A stretch of DNA of 64,000 nucleotides from Athripsodes cinereus. Its lineage: Eukaryota; Arthropoda; Insecta; Trichoptera; Leptoceridae. Location of the stretch: NCBI GenBank assembly GCA_947579605.1, contig OX388307.1:24715237-24779236 (forward strand). The letters run 5' to 3'. Each line of letters begins with the position of its first letter. Within the stretch, counting starts at the first letter, position 1. The notes under the pieces are model-generated. The model did not search any database. It was given only the letters and a program-made list of their open reading frames with translations, and was not told the DNA's origin. Both the position numbers and the translations under genes were made by a program. Below, in pieces: positions 12,650 to 24,722 of this stretch.

Positions 12650-14526
12650 TTATTATCTTATCAAAAATCAATGTTCTCGACCCACGGTGCTTGGTGGAAG
12701 TTAATCCTAAATTATTACTAAAACAAAATAAAACACTAACTTTATTGATCGTGAGCCGGCTTTCAAAAACTTCCGCTATCATCATCAAGTTCTTATGTCA
12801 TTACTTTAGGTTAGCCTGACGATGAGAGCGGAAAGAAATCAAAATGCGTCCAAATTAAATACAATCAATATACAAAGACTAATTTATCGCAAAAGGCACG
12901 ATCTCTTCCAACTAAAGAATCATCACGAAATATTACAAAATTGAAAACATCACATTAAAAAATATAATTACGTTAAAAACATCAATTAAACCAAAATGGA
13001 CTTAATATCTTATACGTGAATGTAATAGTTGTACTCGTATTTATTTATCTACAGTAACAATAAATTACGTGTTATTATAAAATAGTTCTTAATTCTTATA
13101 TAATACAATTACTGTTTTTATATTATACCTAAGTAATGTTATACTATCCACTGTAAATTGAACATCTTAATAAAAATAATAGGTACTACTAATATATATT
13201 TTTCTTTAGCACTTACGTATAATTGCAATAAATAATTCTACCTAGTTATTTAACGTAACAACTTCCATTAACAATATTGTACTTTATTTGGTCTTATATT
13301 TTGTGTGTGTAACTGTGTACATATAATAGAATATAATAAGTATAAACTTGTGAACCGACAACTTAACTCGCAATTCACCTCACGTAAACATAAACTATCG
13401 AACTATATTTTTTAAAGTAATCTACAAAATTACCGCCACAATGGGGAACATGCATGTGTGAGGAATATGAATAAATGTTATCAATTCATATTAATAAATA
13501 TACGCTAATCACGAATATCCTAATAAGAAACGATAAAATAAAACTTTTCATTCATTATTTTCATTTTAAAGATCCATATTTTCTGGTATTGAGTTAGTTC
13601 GGTGTGACGTCGCTAGGCGCTATTTTGTATTGCAACACATTTCACTCTTAGTACTGTTTGTAGCGCCTGATATCGTCAAACACTGCTCCGCCACGAGTGA
13701 ACCTTTTTGCGGCGAAGTGCGAAAATTGCTTTTTTAAATGGTGATAAAAACCTTAAAAATGCACATTTAAAAATATAAAAAGCACCATAATTTTTTTAAT
13801 TTTCTATACTATTTTGTGGGTTGAATTTTTTTTTTGTGAAAGTTCCCCATTGAGGCTTGTCTAAATTATTACAAAGCTGACATATTATATGAAATATATG
13901 TTATATTATTATTGTTTTGTTTATCACTTAGTGGAGTTATGGCAAGTAAAAATTCTAAAAAAAAAAAATAATATGTCATTGCAAATTTTTTATTTTGGTC
14001 CTGAAAAATGATTGTTTCAAATATCTTGCATAGAGCAGTTTTTTCTCGATTGGTACACCTTAAATCGTGATAGTGGAATAGTCGAAATGAGTCAACATTG
14101 TTAGTGTACACTCAAACCAGCCTTACGCCAATTCGTAAGCGTTGGGACGCTGTCTGCACTTTATCTGATTATATTTTCACGATGTTGTAGTAGTGTGCAA
14201 ACATGATTTTCCCACTGAGATTATCAGATTATTAACGATGTTCCCCATTTTATCAACCTCTTTCCACAATTCCTCATTCCAAATTGAGAGCTTTAAGCAA
14301 ATCATTTACTTATAATTTATATTTTCAAGTTTATAATAAATTATTTATATAATTAAAATATCATGAGAAATCATTTTCTAAGTTTTCGAATACTTAATGA
14401 CGGAAAAGCCACTATATACTGAATCATTTTCAATGCAAATAGATTGAAAAACACTCGAAGTGTCTCATGGAGAACTCAGAAAAGTTTCATGAAGAACCTG
14501 TTAAACAAAAGGTATCTCATTTTTTA
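12650..14526. other. AT-rich stretch with worn repeat ends
   Basis: 12730-12840 holds two facing copies of the CATCATCAAG/GACGATGAGAGCGGAA type. 13590-13720 is a GC-richer patch (GGTGTGACGTCGCTAGGCGC, GTAGCGCCTGATATCGTC) without a protein-like frame, probably a transposon relic. At 14112-14140 CTCAAACCAGCCTTACGCC..AATTCGTAAGC recurs at 37365-37395. Confidence 0.4.
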
Positions 14527-14660
14527 ATAATAATAATAATAATAAAGCTTTATTGACAGAACATAATACAAAGTTTGTACAAGAAACACATAATAAATAG
14601 AAAACAGTGCTCTGTCAAATGGCGGACTTGTTGCAGAGCAACATCTTCCAAATCAAATTT
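14527..14660 (-). mobile_element. LINE 3' tail with (ATT)n
   Basis: AAT triplets at 14527-14545 followed by AAGCTTTATTGACAGAACAT and TTTGTACAAGAAACACATAATAAAT; read on the complement this is a 3' UTR ending in AATAAAGCTT and a triplet tail, typical of insect LINEs. A similar structure lies at 49745-49868. Confidence 0.5.
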
Positions 14661-14689
14661 TCGAGTGTTTTATTAAAGGTATTTGTAAA

Positions 14690-14790
14690 AATATCATGTA
14701 AATGAGACATTTAGACGTTTTCTATTCAGCGATGAGGTGTGCCACTCATATTGAAAGTCTCATAATTATATGACACGAAGAGGACAATCT
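14690..14790 (-). repeat. GGCATATCCCAC-family fragment
   Basis: Complementary orientation: GAGACATTTAGACG..TTCAGCGATGAGGTGTGCCA, CTCATATTGAAAGTCTCATA, GAAGAGGACAA.. and GTTTGTTACGTGC match the middle blocks of the family. Confidence 0.5.
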
Positions 14791-16529
14791 ATATGTTTGT
14801 TACGTGCAAGTTTAATGTGGGAAATGATAATGCCCTGATATTAAGGATGATTGAATGATAAGTATTCACATTGGTAATCCTATTCTATTATATGTTCAAA
14901 AGCCATCCACTCGTTTACGAGAGATCAGGAATGGTATAGATAGCTACTTATATGATAAAAATATTTTAAGGTTGTTCTTCGAACTTGAAATTTAAAGTCT
15001 TCGTTAGTAAACACATACATAAATATAGATATACTGTACTTAGAATTCGTGTTGTGAATCCATTGTAACTTTTTAATACTAAGACATCGCTAAGTCAGTA
15101 TGTATGTGTAGTTAGGTACCGCCTGGTACAAAGTATTCACGAATATTGTTATTTAAAAGTTCAAATGTCACGATCCGATATCACAAATAGATATTCCAAC
15201 ACGTCATATTATATATAACAATCATAATAATGGACTGTTGTTTCATGAATATGTGTCATATTACATTGTTTTAGGTATATGTTTATTATTACCATACCTT
15301 CATAGCGATCTCTATGTTATAAATGTATCCGATTATACGAGTACCTACGTCACTCAAATACCGAAACATCATCTCATCATAGAACCGATACTATCTTTGA
15401 TTAGGTATGTACTTACCCACCATATTATTATCATCGTGACCTCTCTATGTTTGAAACATCACCAAGCAATACAAAGTCTCATCTGAAATGAAATCTCAAC
15501 CCGATGCTTTCTATCTGATATAATAATACTATAATAGGTATGTATAATATAATATGCAACTAGCGACCTCATTATCTTTGAAGAATCTCATTCAACTAAC
15601 CTCGCGTTTATTTTTATAACACACTTTGTGGTGTTCCAATTTTTTTAAACATACCCTCATTAAAAGATGGATTAGCAAGACACATACTTCATCGATGTAA
15701 AATCAAAAGCTCCATATAATGTAAAATATAACGTTTTATAAAAGTTTTGTATAATGTGTGTATCATACGGCAACGAGATGATATGAAGATCAATTATTTA
15801 TCGACATCAAACATATTTATTCAATTGACAATACATAGGGAAGCTTTTATACACTGGTACATACCTACGTAAACCGCGATTCCATAATACCGATACTTAC
15901 ATTTATTTTAATTTAGAACACGACAGTTATCCAGGATCTATAGATTGGTAGGTATTCATAATTGTTTCTTCATAACGTGAACTTTGTAAAAGTTTTTAGT
16001 TTCATCGTCTTTCTTACAAAACACGGACAATATTATGTTCCTAAAAAAACTAATATTACCAAACAGTAGCTCAAAAGATTTAGGTATATTAAAAACTTCT
16101 TTAATCAAGAAATAAAATACGGTTATTTAGTTTTACAAGTACTTTACTAGAGTGACACGAGTTTCGACATGTAATATCTTTTTCAAACTTCTTCTTTGTC
16201 ATTCTGACCTAATTAGTTTGACAACAAAGCAGGTACAGCACACATGCAATAAGTTATTTAGAAAGTTTTTTTCCGGGTAATATTTTATCCACTTGACGTT
16301 AGTATCTGCTTTTTAACATATTTTAATTTAGGCGCCACTATGCAGACGAGTTACTTTCATTTTCGATTAATTCTTTGTTTATTATAATCAATTCTATTCT
16401 AAAATATGTTTAATATATCCATAACTAAATTAAATATTTTTGTACTATCTACTTTCATTAGTTATTAGAAATATCTTGAAACAAAGTAATAATAACAAAG
16501 TAACAAAAAGTTGAAGAAATCGCTCTTCC

Positions 16530-16620
16530 AACATAGTTTCCCGCTCCCTTGAGATGGATACTCCATTAAACGGCGCCGAATAAATCATCCGACATACATA
16601 CAATGGTCTTCCACTTTTTT
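16530..16620 (-). repeat. Short repeat with CCCTTGAGATGG...GGCGCC signature
   Basis: CTCCCTTGAGATGGATACTCC and ATTAAACGGCGCC match, in inverted orientation, GGCGCCGTTTAATGATCCGC and GACCATCTCAAGGGCG at 32610-32655. A weaker relative lies at 52930-53020 (CAGCGCCCTTGAGATGGTCA). Confidence 0.5.
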
Positions 16621-16769
16621 CCTTAAGTTTACAGTGTCCTGTGAAAGATAGGAAGTAAAAAAGACATTTTTTTATGTAGTGATATCGCATTTAATATTAT
16701 TGTTGTATATTTCCCCATTTGTGGGAGCTTTCATGATGGTGTAGGTAGGATATTTTATTTATTTATTTT

Positions 16770-16930
16770 CTTTATTTATCAAATTTAGTGTGCCACCCAT
16801 CTTGAATGCCTTAGTTTTTTGTTGGCGCAGAGAGGACAACTTATACGCTATCCCACAATTGAGGTAGCCAGCAGATTAGCATGCGGCTAATCTGCTGGCT
16901 ACCCCAATTGTGGGATATGCCGTGATGGAT
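16770..16930 (-). repeat. GGCATATCCCAC-family copy ending in a hairpin
   Basis: The family middle (GTGTGCCACCCATCTTGAAT, GTTGGCGCAGAGAGGACAAC) runs into a near-perfect palindrome at 16849-16917: TATCCCACAATTGAGGTAGC...AGATTAGC / GGCTAATCTGCTGGCTACCC..CAATTGTGGGATA. Two family ends are therefore fused head to head. Confidence 0.75.
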
Positions 16931-17559
16931 ATATTAAATATATAAGGTGGTATATTTTCTGTTTATTAAAATATGTTTATGTTTATGGAAATATTTAGTT
17001 GATTTATTGGACTTAAAATGTTTCAAGTTTTGTCATCTATTATTTTTACCCTGGGTATTTTTTTGTTGGGAACCTTGACAAGATTCGATCAAGTCTACAG
17101 ACTCCCGGGAGTTTAAAAGTGTTGATTGAATTATTTGCCGATTGCTTCGTAAAATTTCTTTTCCCTGTGGATTTTTATCAATTTTGTTACATCCCAATAA
17201 AAATAATTGATTTTGATTTCATTTCACTTCAGAACTAGATATTGAATTCTAAAAACAAAATATGTTCGACAAACTTCCTATATTTTTGGTTAACAACATT
17301 TTACACAAACAATCTCATGCCCATTTTGTTTTAATTAAAAAAAAATCTGACATTATTAAATTCATTAGTAGGTACCTATACATACATAATTATGTCAGCT
17401 ATTGTAAAAATAGATGTGATGATCAGTAAATTTTAATATTTTCTCATTATTATTTATCTCATCTCGTATTAAGAGACAAAGAGAATAGTGAGTGTAATTA
17501 TATTTGCTTCGTGAATATCACGTCATCGAGTAGGACCTCCACTATTTTTTATTTGCTTT

Positions 17560-17760
17560 TTAATGTCCTGTAAAAGTTCGTAAAACATAACGAATCTTCA
17601 CTACAGAGATGAGGCATACTACCATTTATCCTGATTATCTTAATTTTTATCGGCACGGAGAAAATGACTTACAGTTTATTACACGCAGTTAGTCCACTGG
17701 CAACCTTACTTTTGGGAGATAGAATAGGTACCTCACGCTGTGTCCCAAGTGGGGTAGGCA
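17560..17760 (-). repeat. Diverged GGCATATCCCAC-family copy next to a LINE end
   Basis: TGTCCTGTAAAAG, GAGATGAGGCATACTACCAT, TATCCTGATTATCTTAATTT, GGCACGGAGAAAATGAC and GCAGTTAGTCCACTGGCAAC follow the family order. At 17735-17790 it is followed by CACGCTGTGTCCCAAGTGGG..GTAGGCAAAGGGAACG, the end of the LINE type seen at 44607. Confidence 0.5.
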
Positions 17761-18079
17761 AAGGGAACGAAACGCCTTATAGATCTTAAATGCAACAGGT
17801 ATTGCGATAAATAAATAAAATGAAATAAATAAAGTAATATATGTAGGTACGAGTAGCATCATTATATATTTAAGGCAGTGCGCGACATTAATTTCCACAA
17901 TGTATAATACTAAACAAATCACAAGATGAAATTGGAAAAAGTCGTAAAACGAATTATACAAGTTTCACATTTGTTGTTTGTTGGTGAGGAAACTGGTTCC
18001 AAGGTCATCTGAATCACTATCGTGTTTATCTTTTTCATAATGCATATAGATACATAAGCACATATTATTATTTTATTAT

Positions 18080-18440
18080 ATCATCATCATCATCATTTCT
18101 GTCGGTCCCTCAATCCTGAGGATCGTGACCATCATGCCTCGTTCTGTAGACCATCTGTCTCCATGTTGAGCGATCCTCTGCCATGTGTAAGGCCCCGTGA
18201 AGTGAGCTCTGTGTGGCCTCCTTAATTTGGTCGCTCCATCTTATTGGCACTCTGTCCCTTCCTCTCCTCCCTTCTACAACCCCAGTCATAATCACTTTTT
18301 CTAGGTTGTCATGCTCTCTTCTTGCAATGTGCCCGAAATATCGCAAAGCGCGCTGACTGCAAATCGTTGAGAGTCGCGCCGAAATGTTTAACTCCCTGAG
18401 GATGGACTCATTGGTCCTGTGTTCCGTCCAATGCACTCGG
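18080..18440 (-). pseudogene. RTE-type LINE C-terminal fragment with (ATG)n tail
   Basis: An open frame on the complement (stop at 18112-18110) contains LRVHWTEHRTNESILREL, QRALRYFGHIARRE, GRRGRDRVPIRWSDQIKE and DRSTWRQMVYRTRHDGHDPQD. These are standard C-terminal motifs of insect non-LTR retrotransposons. It is 5'-truncated and ends downstream in GACAGAA followed by ATGATGATG repeats (18080-18096), the expected microsatellite tail. No in-frame stop within the fragment, so it is fairly recent. Confidence 0.85.
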
Positions 18441-18829
18441 AGCAATTTAATAAAATATACAATAAAATAATACAATAAATACGTTACAATAAAACAACTC
18501 TCACATATATATACATAGTACAGTGATAATATTGTCTGTAGGTATATACAGAGATGAATAATTATTAAAATGTTATCATCAACATCATCGAATGTTTATG
18601 GCGCCAACATTGGCATACTTTCTTTCATCTGTTTAAAAACGCTAATCCTCTACGTAGGTACACTTCTACATTATGTATGTATTAAGATTGAATATAATAG
18701 TAAGTGTAGGTATACATACAATTATATAGAATAAGTTAAGTAAATAATAAGTTCCGTGAAGGTCTCACAATATTTTCTATAAGCTCATTAAAATCAGACA
18801 GTCCTTCGTAGAACACCACACATAAAACA

Positions 18830-18960
18830 TTCATTTTCATTTCACCGGTGAGATATGCCACTCATCTTTTGGCCCAGAGAGGACAACTTGTATGTCTAAA
18901 TGCAGTTAGTCTGGTGGCTACCACACTTGTGAAATATACTGTGACGGTATGGATGTGTGC
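18830..18960 (-). repeat. GGCATATCCCAC-family copy
   Basis: CACCGGTGAGATATGCCACT, CATCTTTTGGCCCAGAGAGG, GCAGTTAGTCTGGTGGCTAC and CTTGTGAAATATACTGTGACGG are the family blocks in complementary order. Confidence 0.6.
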
Positions 18961-19241
18961 TTACTTAACACACTCATAAACAACAACTAATATGTTTGTT
19001 TAAATAAGTATTTAATATCCGTATACACGTATTTGCTAAGATCACAAGATAAGAAATGAAAGTAAATATAATAATGTTTGATTGTACATAGATATTTACA
19101 AAACTTCCTTTGTAACATTTGTTCAATAAAAGTAATTTGAAATATGTACAATAATAAAACAATACTAGAACATGTCCGCCAGCTATTTTATGTAGTCTAC
19201 TGAAACACTATGTTAAACACTTTAAAAGTAGGTAGGTATGG

Positions 19242-19563
19242 ATGTTTGTAATATTACATGTAATAACAAAGATGAGTGTAAATAAGTTACGATGGTTTGG
19301 GTATGTGGAAAGAATGAACGAGGACGGAATGACAAAGAAAATATATTTGGCTGAGAGGAATGGTGCTCGGAGACGCGGCCTTCCCGAGAATCAAATGGCA
19401 AGATCATATCAACCAGATCCTACAGGACGATCACGTGTTGAGTCACGGTGAACAGGAGAGCATGCACGAGGGATTGTATGACTGTGACGGAAGCGAAAGG
19501 TGTTTGCAAGCCGCATATACCATCACGCCGCTACCCCACGAGGGTAGCGGCGTGATGGTATAT
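19242..19563 (+). pseudogene. Frameshifted LINE C-terminal relic ending in a hairpin
   Basis: Frame one reads MSVNKLRWFGYVERMNEDGM then TKKIYLAERNGARRR; after a frameshift near 19370 another frame continues KWQDHINQILQDDHVLS. This parallels the LINE at 44607-44885 (LRWFGHVERMKEERMTKRIYLAE). At 19515-19563 the 3' end is replaced by a perfect hairpin: 22-bp arms starting ATATACCATCACGCCGCTAC, with a 5-nt loop. Confidence 0.7.
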
Positions 19564-22500
19564 GTATGTATGTATATACAGATTGTAAATTCTTATCATG
19601 TTATATTGGAAGACTATTATTCTCATCGTAAAAGCATGTTATCCATGTATCCAAAATATTTATACGTTTTTATGACATTTACACAATATATATTATATCA
19701 ATATAAACATTACATCCATACGATAAAACTCACATAGACATACCTACTTTTATCATTATTACGTATCATAAATTTTCAATTACCTTATTACAATATCGCC
19801 AAAAATTAAAAAAATATCTGAATATTTCAGGAACAGTTTTAAACGAATGCAATTAAAATTCGAAGTTAAAAAGGATTTTCCTTTTATCATTACAAGTAAT
19901 AACTTTTCTAGAGACTAAACGTAGATTTCCATCTGTAAGTACCTATCTATTTTCTACTGAATACTTTTCGTATCAGTTCACTGAATCTGAACCTTTTATC
20001 TTTGTAGGTATTTCATGCAAAATTTGACCTATTTCGATAAAATAAATTTCTCACACATCTGAAGCACGAACGAATACTCCAATGCACTTAACAATAAAAA
20101 CCTTAACTGCACACATAACCTCTTTTCACAGAACATCTTTAAAACAGCGACTGGTATCCGACAATTTATAATTTCTTTCTGTACTACACGAGTCGAATAA
20201 CCAAATGATATTGTTTTCATACGTACCTATCTAAAAATCAACTCTATAAAAATATGCGTTTTTAAAATTACGAACATGAAATATGTTACTGCTTCTTCAA
20301 TCTTAGGTAGTTAACAGTCTAAAAATATGTAAATGTTGAATTTTTAATCTGAAATTCCATCAGTGAATCCCTTTGTCGATCTGCTTCGCCTTAAACAGCA
20401 GCAATTACTAAAAATTAAGGAATTTGGGGTGTATTTGTGCTAATATGAAACAAAAAACCTTAATCATCTTCTTTTCAAATGTCAAAATTTCTGACATCGG
20501 AAAGAAACAAAAAACAGAGTACTTATTGTGAAATTCATACGTAAATTGTTTATGTGTGAAAACATTTGGTTCATCTGTTCTATCCAAGTAAGCCATGAAA
20601 CAACTAGAATATAGATACTAAAAACAATATCAATGTAAATTATAACGAGATTTACGTATTCAACCCGTCTTATTCAAATTTCACTGTATGAAAAGTGTAA
20701 ACGGCATAGTGCTGCATCATACATACAATATATAGAAAGAGAGACAGTAACTGCTTGCATTAGGGCCCCAGGGATTACAATATAATGGGCCACAAATTTT
20801 ATTGGAAAAGTTCATACGTCATCAATTGAAACGATATTCATATTATGCCAGCAAAGACACATTTTCTATGAAATAGACCACATAAAATTGAATATATTTA
20901 CCGAGAGGTGAATGTACAGTATTGACACATAGTTGCAGTTTTTATTCATTTATTTATTTACAGTGGCACCCGTGGGTTCATTGTTGTAAGAAAACTTCCA
21001 TATTAAAATGTTATAACCATTATTTAAATAAAAATATAAGCTTATTCAGAATTTCATGAATATATTAATATGTATCTATGCCATAATTTTATCTTGAATT
21101 GAACACTAAAATAGTCTTTTTATTTACAGCTTAATTCGATTTTTAATTAACTTTCATATTTCAAATGCAAAACATCGCATAGAATTTTTCGGACAAATAC
21201 TTAATTGTTATATGAGGGAAGTCCACAGAAATCCAGTGATTATCTAAAACTAATAATGAATATTTTTATATACTTAATTATGGAGTAAGTCGCGGTACTG
21301 TGGTAGCGAAAATATCCTTAACATAAAACAGGATTTATGTAATTGTATCATAGTGTACTCTGATTATGGGCCCTGAAGACCTGAACTTAAAGATCCTGTC
21401 CCAGTCTGTACAGTACTCTACTTGAGTGTCTCTGAAGATTCATGCATTAGAATAAACAACCTTTATATCACAGTTTTATAACATAAAAATGCATTTTCCT
21501 TTGCCAATAAAATATCACGTACATTCGAATACCTGTACTTACTTCTATCGGATATCTACTATTGTAAATATAAAAATACGAAACGAAATAAATATTTTAT
21601 GTTTTCTGTACTTTATAATAAAATCAAAGCTAAATAAAAATAATTCAAGAGTTTTTGTGTTTACACTGTGGAGTTCCATTTTTAATATTATGAAAAACAA
21701 AAACAGCCCGTAAATAAAATATAAAAATATATTATTGAGCACTGTTTAATCTTCACTTTGTTAGGTAAGATACCGAAAGTTTTCGCCTATACTTGTAGGC
21801 ATCTTCAGGGAAACAGTGCTCAATAATATATTTTTATATTTTATTTAATAAAACTAAATAAAAATATTTATGTGTAGGTATATGTTTTTCTTTTTTCTCT
21901 GTTTTGTCTACTAAAATGTTTCTTTGCAATGCTCGAAAATATGAGGTGAAAACATAGATTTCATTAAATCAATTCATCAATTAAAACACATCCTCCCATA
22001 TAGTCAATATTATCAACTGACAGTACATGGTGGAAGTTCATGTTAAATTGTTATAAATAATATCCTCCTTTATTTTGATATTATTGTCACAAAAAACGAT
22101 GGTATAAAAATTAGCATACTTTTTAGTTGAGAAATCTTTGATATAATGTAGCTATAAATATTTACCAAATTATAAAATTTTATTAGTTAACAGTTAAACA
22201 TTCATTCTAATTGCTGTAATGTATAATAATATTTACTTTATGTTTACTGCCTATGAAACTGAAACATCACCCAGACAACATCCGCGTGGGTTCGTAGAAA
22301 TAGAAACATTGGATAAATAATAAGCATCACAAGAAGTCACGGTAATTTTTATTGATATAAACAATTTACTATTTCACACTAACTCGTTACATTTACAACG
22401 TGTTTTATCTCACTCGCATACGAAAAATTCTTCACTTTAAATTGTTAAAAGTGTTTAAAGCGAATATATTATATTAGATACTTGTAGAGTTAGATTGATG

Positions 22501-24634
22501 GTGAGAGCAATAAAAAGTAACATTAACTACTTCTAGCTTCTATCTAATCATATTATTTAAAAGTCGCAGATGATAATGAACGAGCTAGAATTTGTCAAAA
22601 GAGCTTCCGTGTTTTAATTTCATCTATGAATAAATCTCACTACAATTGTTTTTAATAGTATTTTCTTTTTTTTTGGGAACTGTGCAATATCGAATGTTGA
22701 GTAATTTCATAGACTAATTTCTTAAATTAATTTTTTTTCTTTTTAAATAATTACGATATACCTATGTGTTTTTGCATAAAGATTTTGTTATAGGTAGGTA
22801 TTTAAAAGAAAACCGATTGTGATGAAAAATAAAGTGAAAGAATCGTTAACAGTGCATAATTATGAGTTGTAAGAAAGTATCGATGTAAAAGAAAAATTAA
22901 ATAACAGTTTTAATAAATACATACATTAAATACAATTATTTATAAGTTTAAATATCAAGTAACAGATATGAACACAGAGGAAACTTTCAAGAAAAATAAC
23001 AGTGATGATAAATCTACTTTATATATTATATTTTGTTCCAGCTACCTGTTATGTGATTATTTATTTGTGATTCGTTAGTAGGCATGTCCCGTCTGACTAA
23101 CGGTCACATCACGTCGCCGGCTTTTATAAAATACAATTCATCCGAAGCAATCTGCATTCGTTATGGTGTCGTTAATCAATGTAATTACCTTCTATTGTTT
23201 CTCTCAAGACGGTATTGCATAGTACATCATGGTAGTCCACTACGCCAAACTAAATCCGGTTAGTGAACTAAATAATATCAAAATAATAAATCTTATTACT
23301 GTACTATATTGTGTACTGTTACTGGACATACCGATGCTGTTATAACTTAATTATTTTTATCCAAAAAATTATATTGTTGTTTTATTTCCTGCAGAAAACT
23401 CATCGCTTCTGTGGGACGCTCGCTGAGAAATGTAATGAGCAGTCTCGCTTTGGTACCTTTGGGTATTGTTTGCGCTTCGGTTTATAACTTTCGTTTGTTG
23501 ATCTTCCTGGTGGTTTTCCTGTGTTATTATTGTATTTTTCCTTCTTCTCCTCCATTTGATTTATCCTCTGACCCAGTTACATACATTTTTCATTTACTTC
23601 TTCAAGAAAACAACCAAAACCTATTACTTTTTTAATATTCTACTTACTAAGTAATTCCGTTTTTTTTTCAGTTAACATCACTTAATTTAGCATACTTTGA
23701 ACCACAAATTTAATATATGTACTTCGAAAAAGAATGGTCACATTTGAAAAAGATTGCTGTTGAGATTGTATATTATCATACTTATTTAAACCTAAGCTTT
23801 GAACAACTTATATTGGAAACTTAAAGTATTATGAAATATTTTGTACTCGTTTCTCAGACGACATCGGTAAATACAGAAAATAATATTGCAATATAGGAGT
23901 TGTGGTAGAAATAATAATATTATAGTCTGGAGGAATGTGAAGGATAGCATGGTCGAGATATTAGTGTCTTAGTCCTCTATCAAGTGCTGGAAGATGTGGG
24001 GAATATGGAAGATGGTCCACCTGATATTACATTTATAATAATATATAGTCCACTATCATCACTCTGAAAGGTTTGGTCGTAGGCAGTAGGTATGTACTTG
24101 AGTATTATTCTATATCATTATTTTCCTCTTCTGTTTGTCCACTTCTCCCGCTATTATGAAATATTTACCGACTACGTATATAATGTTATTCTTTATTATA
24201 TATTTATTTACTATATGTTGTATTATTATTTCTAAAACTACTTGATTCTAAACGCTGGGTATGTCCTTGTTGAGTACCTTTTGTAAGTAAAGCATACGGC
24301 CATATATTATATTGTTATATGTGACTTTAAGTAATTGAGATATAAAAGGCTCTTACTTAAATGAATACTTACTTGCGAATCCCTTGGGAGCTGTTATCCT
24401 GGAGTTTTATAGTACAGAAATAGGGAAGTTGATTTCAGTTAAGCAGTATTGTTAAGCAGTAAACAAGGTAGGTAAATGGTGCAATCTGACCAATAGTCGT
24501 TGATAAAAATATTTCTATCGAAGGTGCCAACACTGATGTATGCAAACGAGACTTGGATATGTCTAAAGAAGAATGAAAGCGGTATAAATGCAATTAAAAT
24601 GAGGTCGTTGATAAGAATGTGACATCTAGAACCA
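19564..24634. other. AT-rich intergenic stretch
   Basis: Apart from the Penelope-type fragment at 21641-21847 nothing recognisable. The patch 23398-23600 is less AT-rich and has a 75-codon open frame with hydrophobic residues after TTCCTGCAG, but no conserved motif and no partner exon. Confidence 0.4.
21641..21847 (-). mobile_element. Penelope-type terminal fragment with hammerhead-like core, copy 1
   Basis: On the complement: CCCTGAAGATGCCTACAAGT then ATAGGCGAAAACTTTCGG. CTGAAGA, a GCCTA/TAGGC hairpin and GAAA form a hammerhead-like core (21781-21808). Flanking arms 21711-21747 and 21811-21847 (AAATAAAATATAAAAATATA...CTGTTT) are perfect 37-bp inverted repeats enclosing it. Beyond them CCACAGTGTAAACACAAAAA then CTCTTGAATTA matches the copy at 61465-61625. 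Class assignment is inference from known hammerheads in Penelope-like elements. Confidence 0.6.
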
Positions 24635-24722
24635 TTTTTTTGTCCTGACCAGGAATCGAATTGGGAACCTCGTGACTCAGAGGTAAGTTCATTACCTCTG
24701 CATCTTATCGGTCATCTTTAAC
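24635..24722 (-). mobile_element. Fragment of a second tRNA-like SINE
   Basis: Read on the complement: a run ATGCAGAGGTAATGAACTTA, then CTCTGAGTCACGAGGTTCCC and ATTCGATTCCTGGTCAGGAC, followed by A residues. CTCTGAGTCACGAGGT plus TTCGATTCC resembles the anticodon-arm to T-arm part of a tRNA or tRNA-derived SINE. It cannot fold as an intact tRNA. Different from the three-copy SINE. Confidence 0.45.

Noticed and set aside
13590..13720. GC-richer patch as an exon or promoter
   Set aside because: No open protein-like frame and no splice context; loosely repeated GGCGCTA/TAGCGCC words suggest a transposon relic.
23398..23640. Hydrophobic 74-codon frame after TTCCTGCAG as a possible upstream exon of the PPxY gene
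   Set aside because: No conserved residues, no fitting donor in the right phase, and the composition matches random T-rich DNA.
24635..24722. Genuine tRNA gene on the complement
   Set aside because: The T-arm is interrupted (GGTTCCCAATTCGATTCC) and no acceptor stem pairs.
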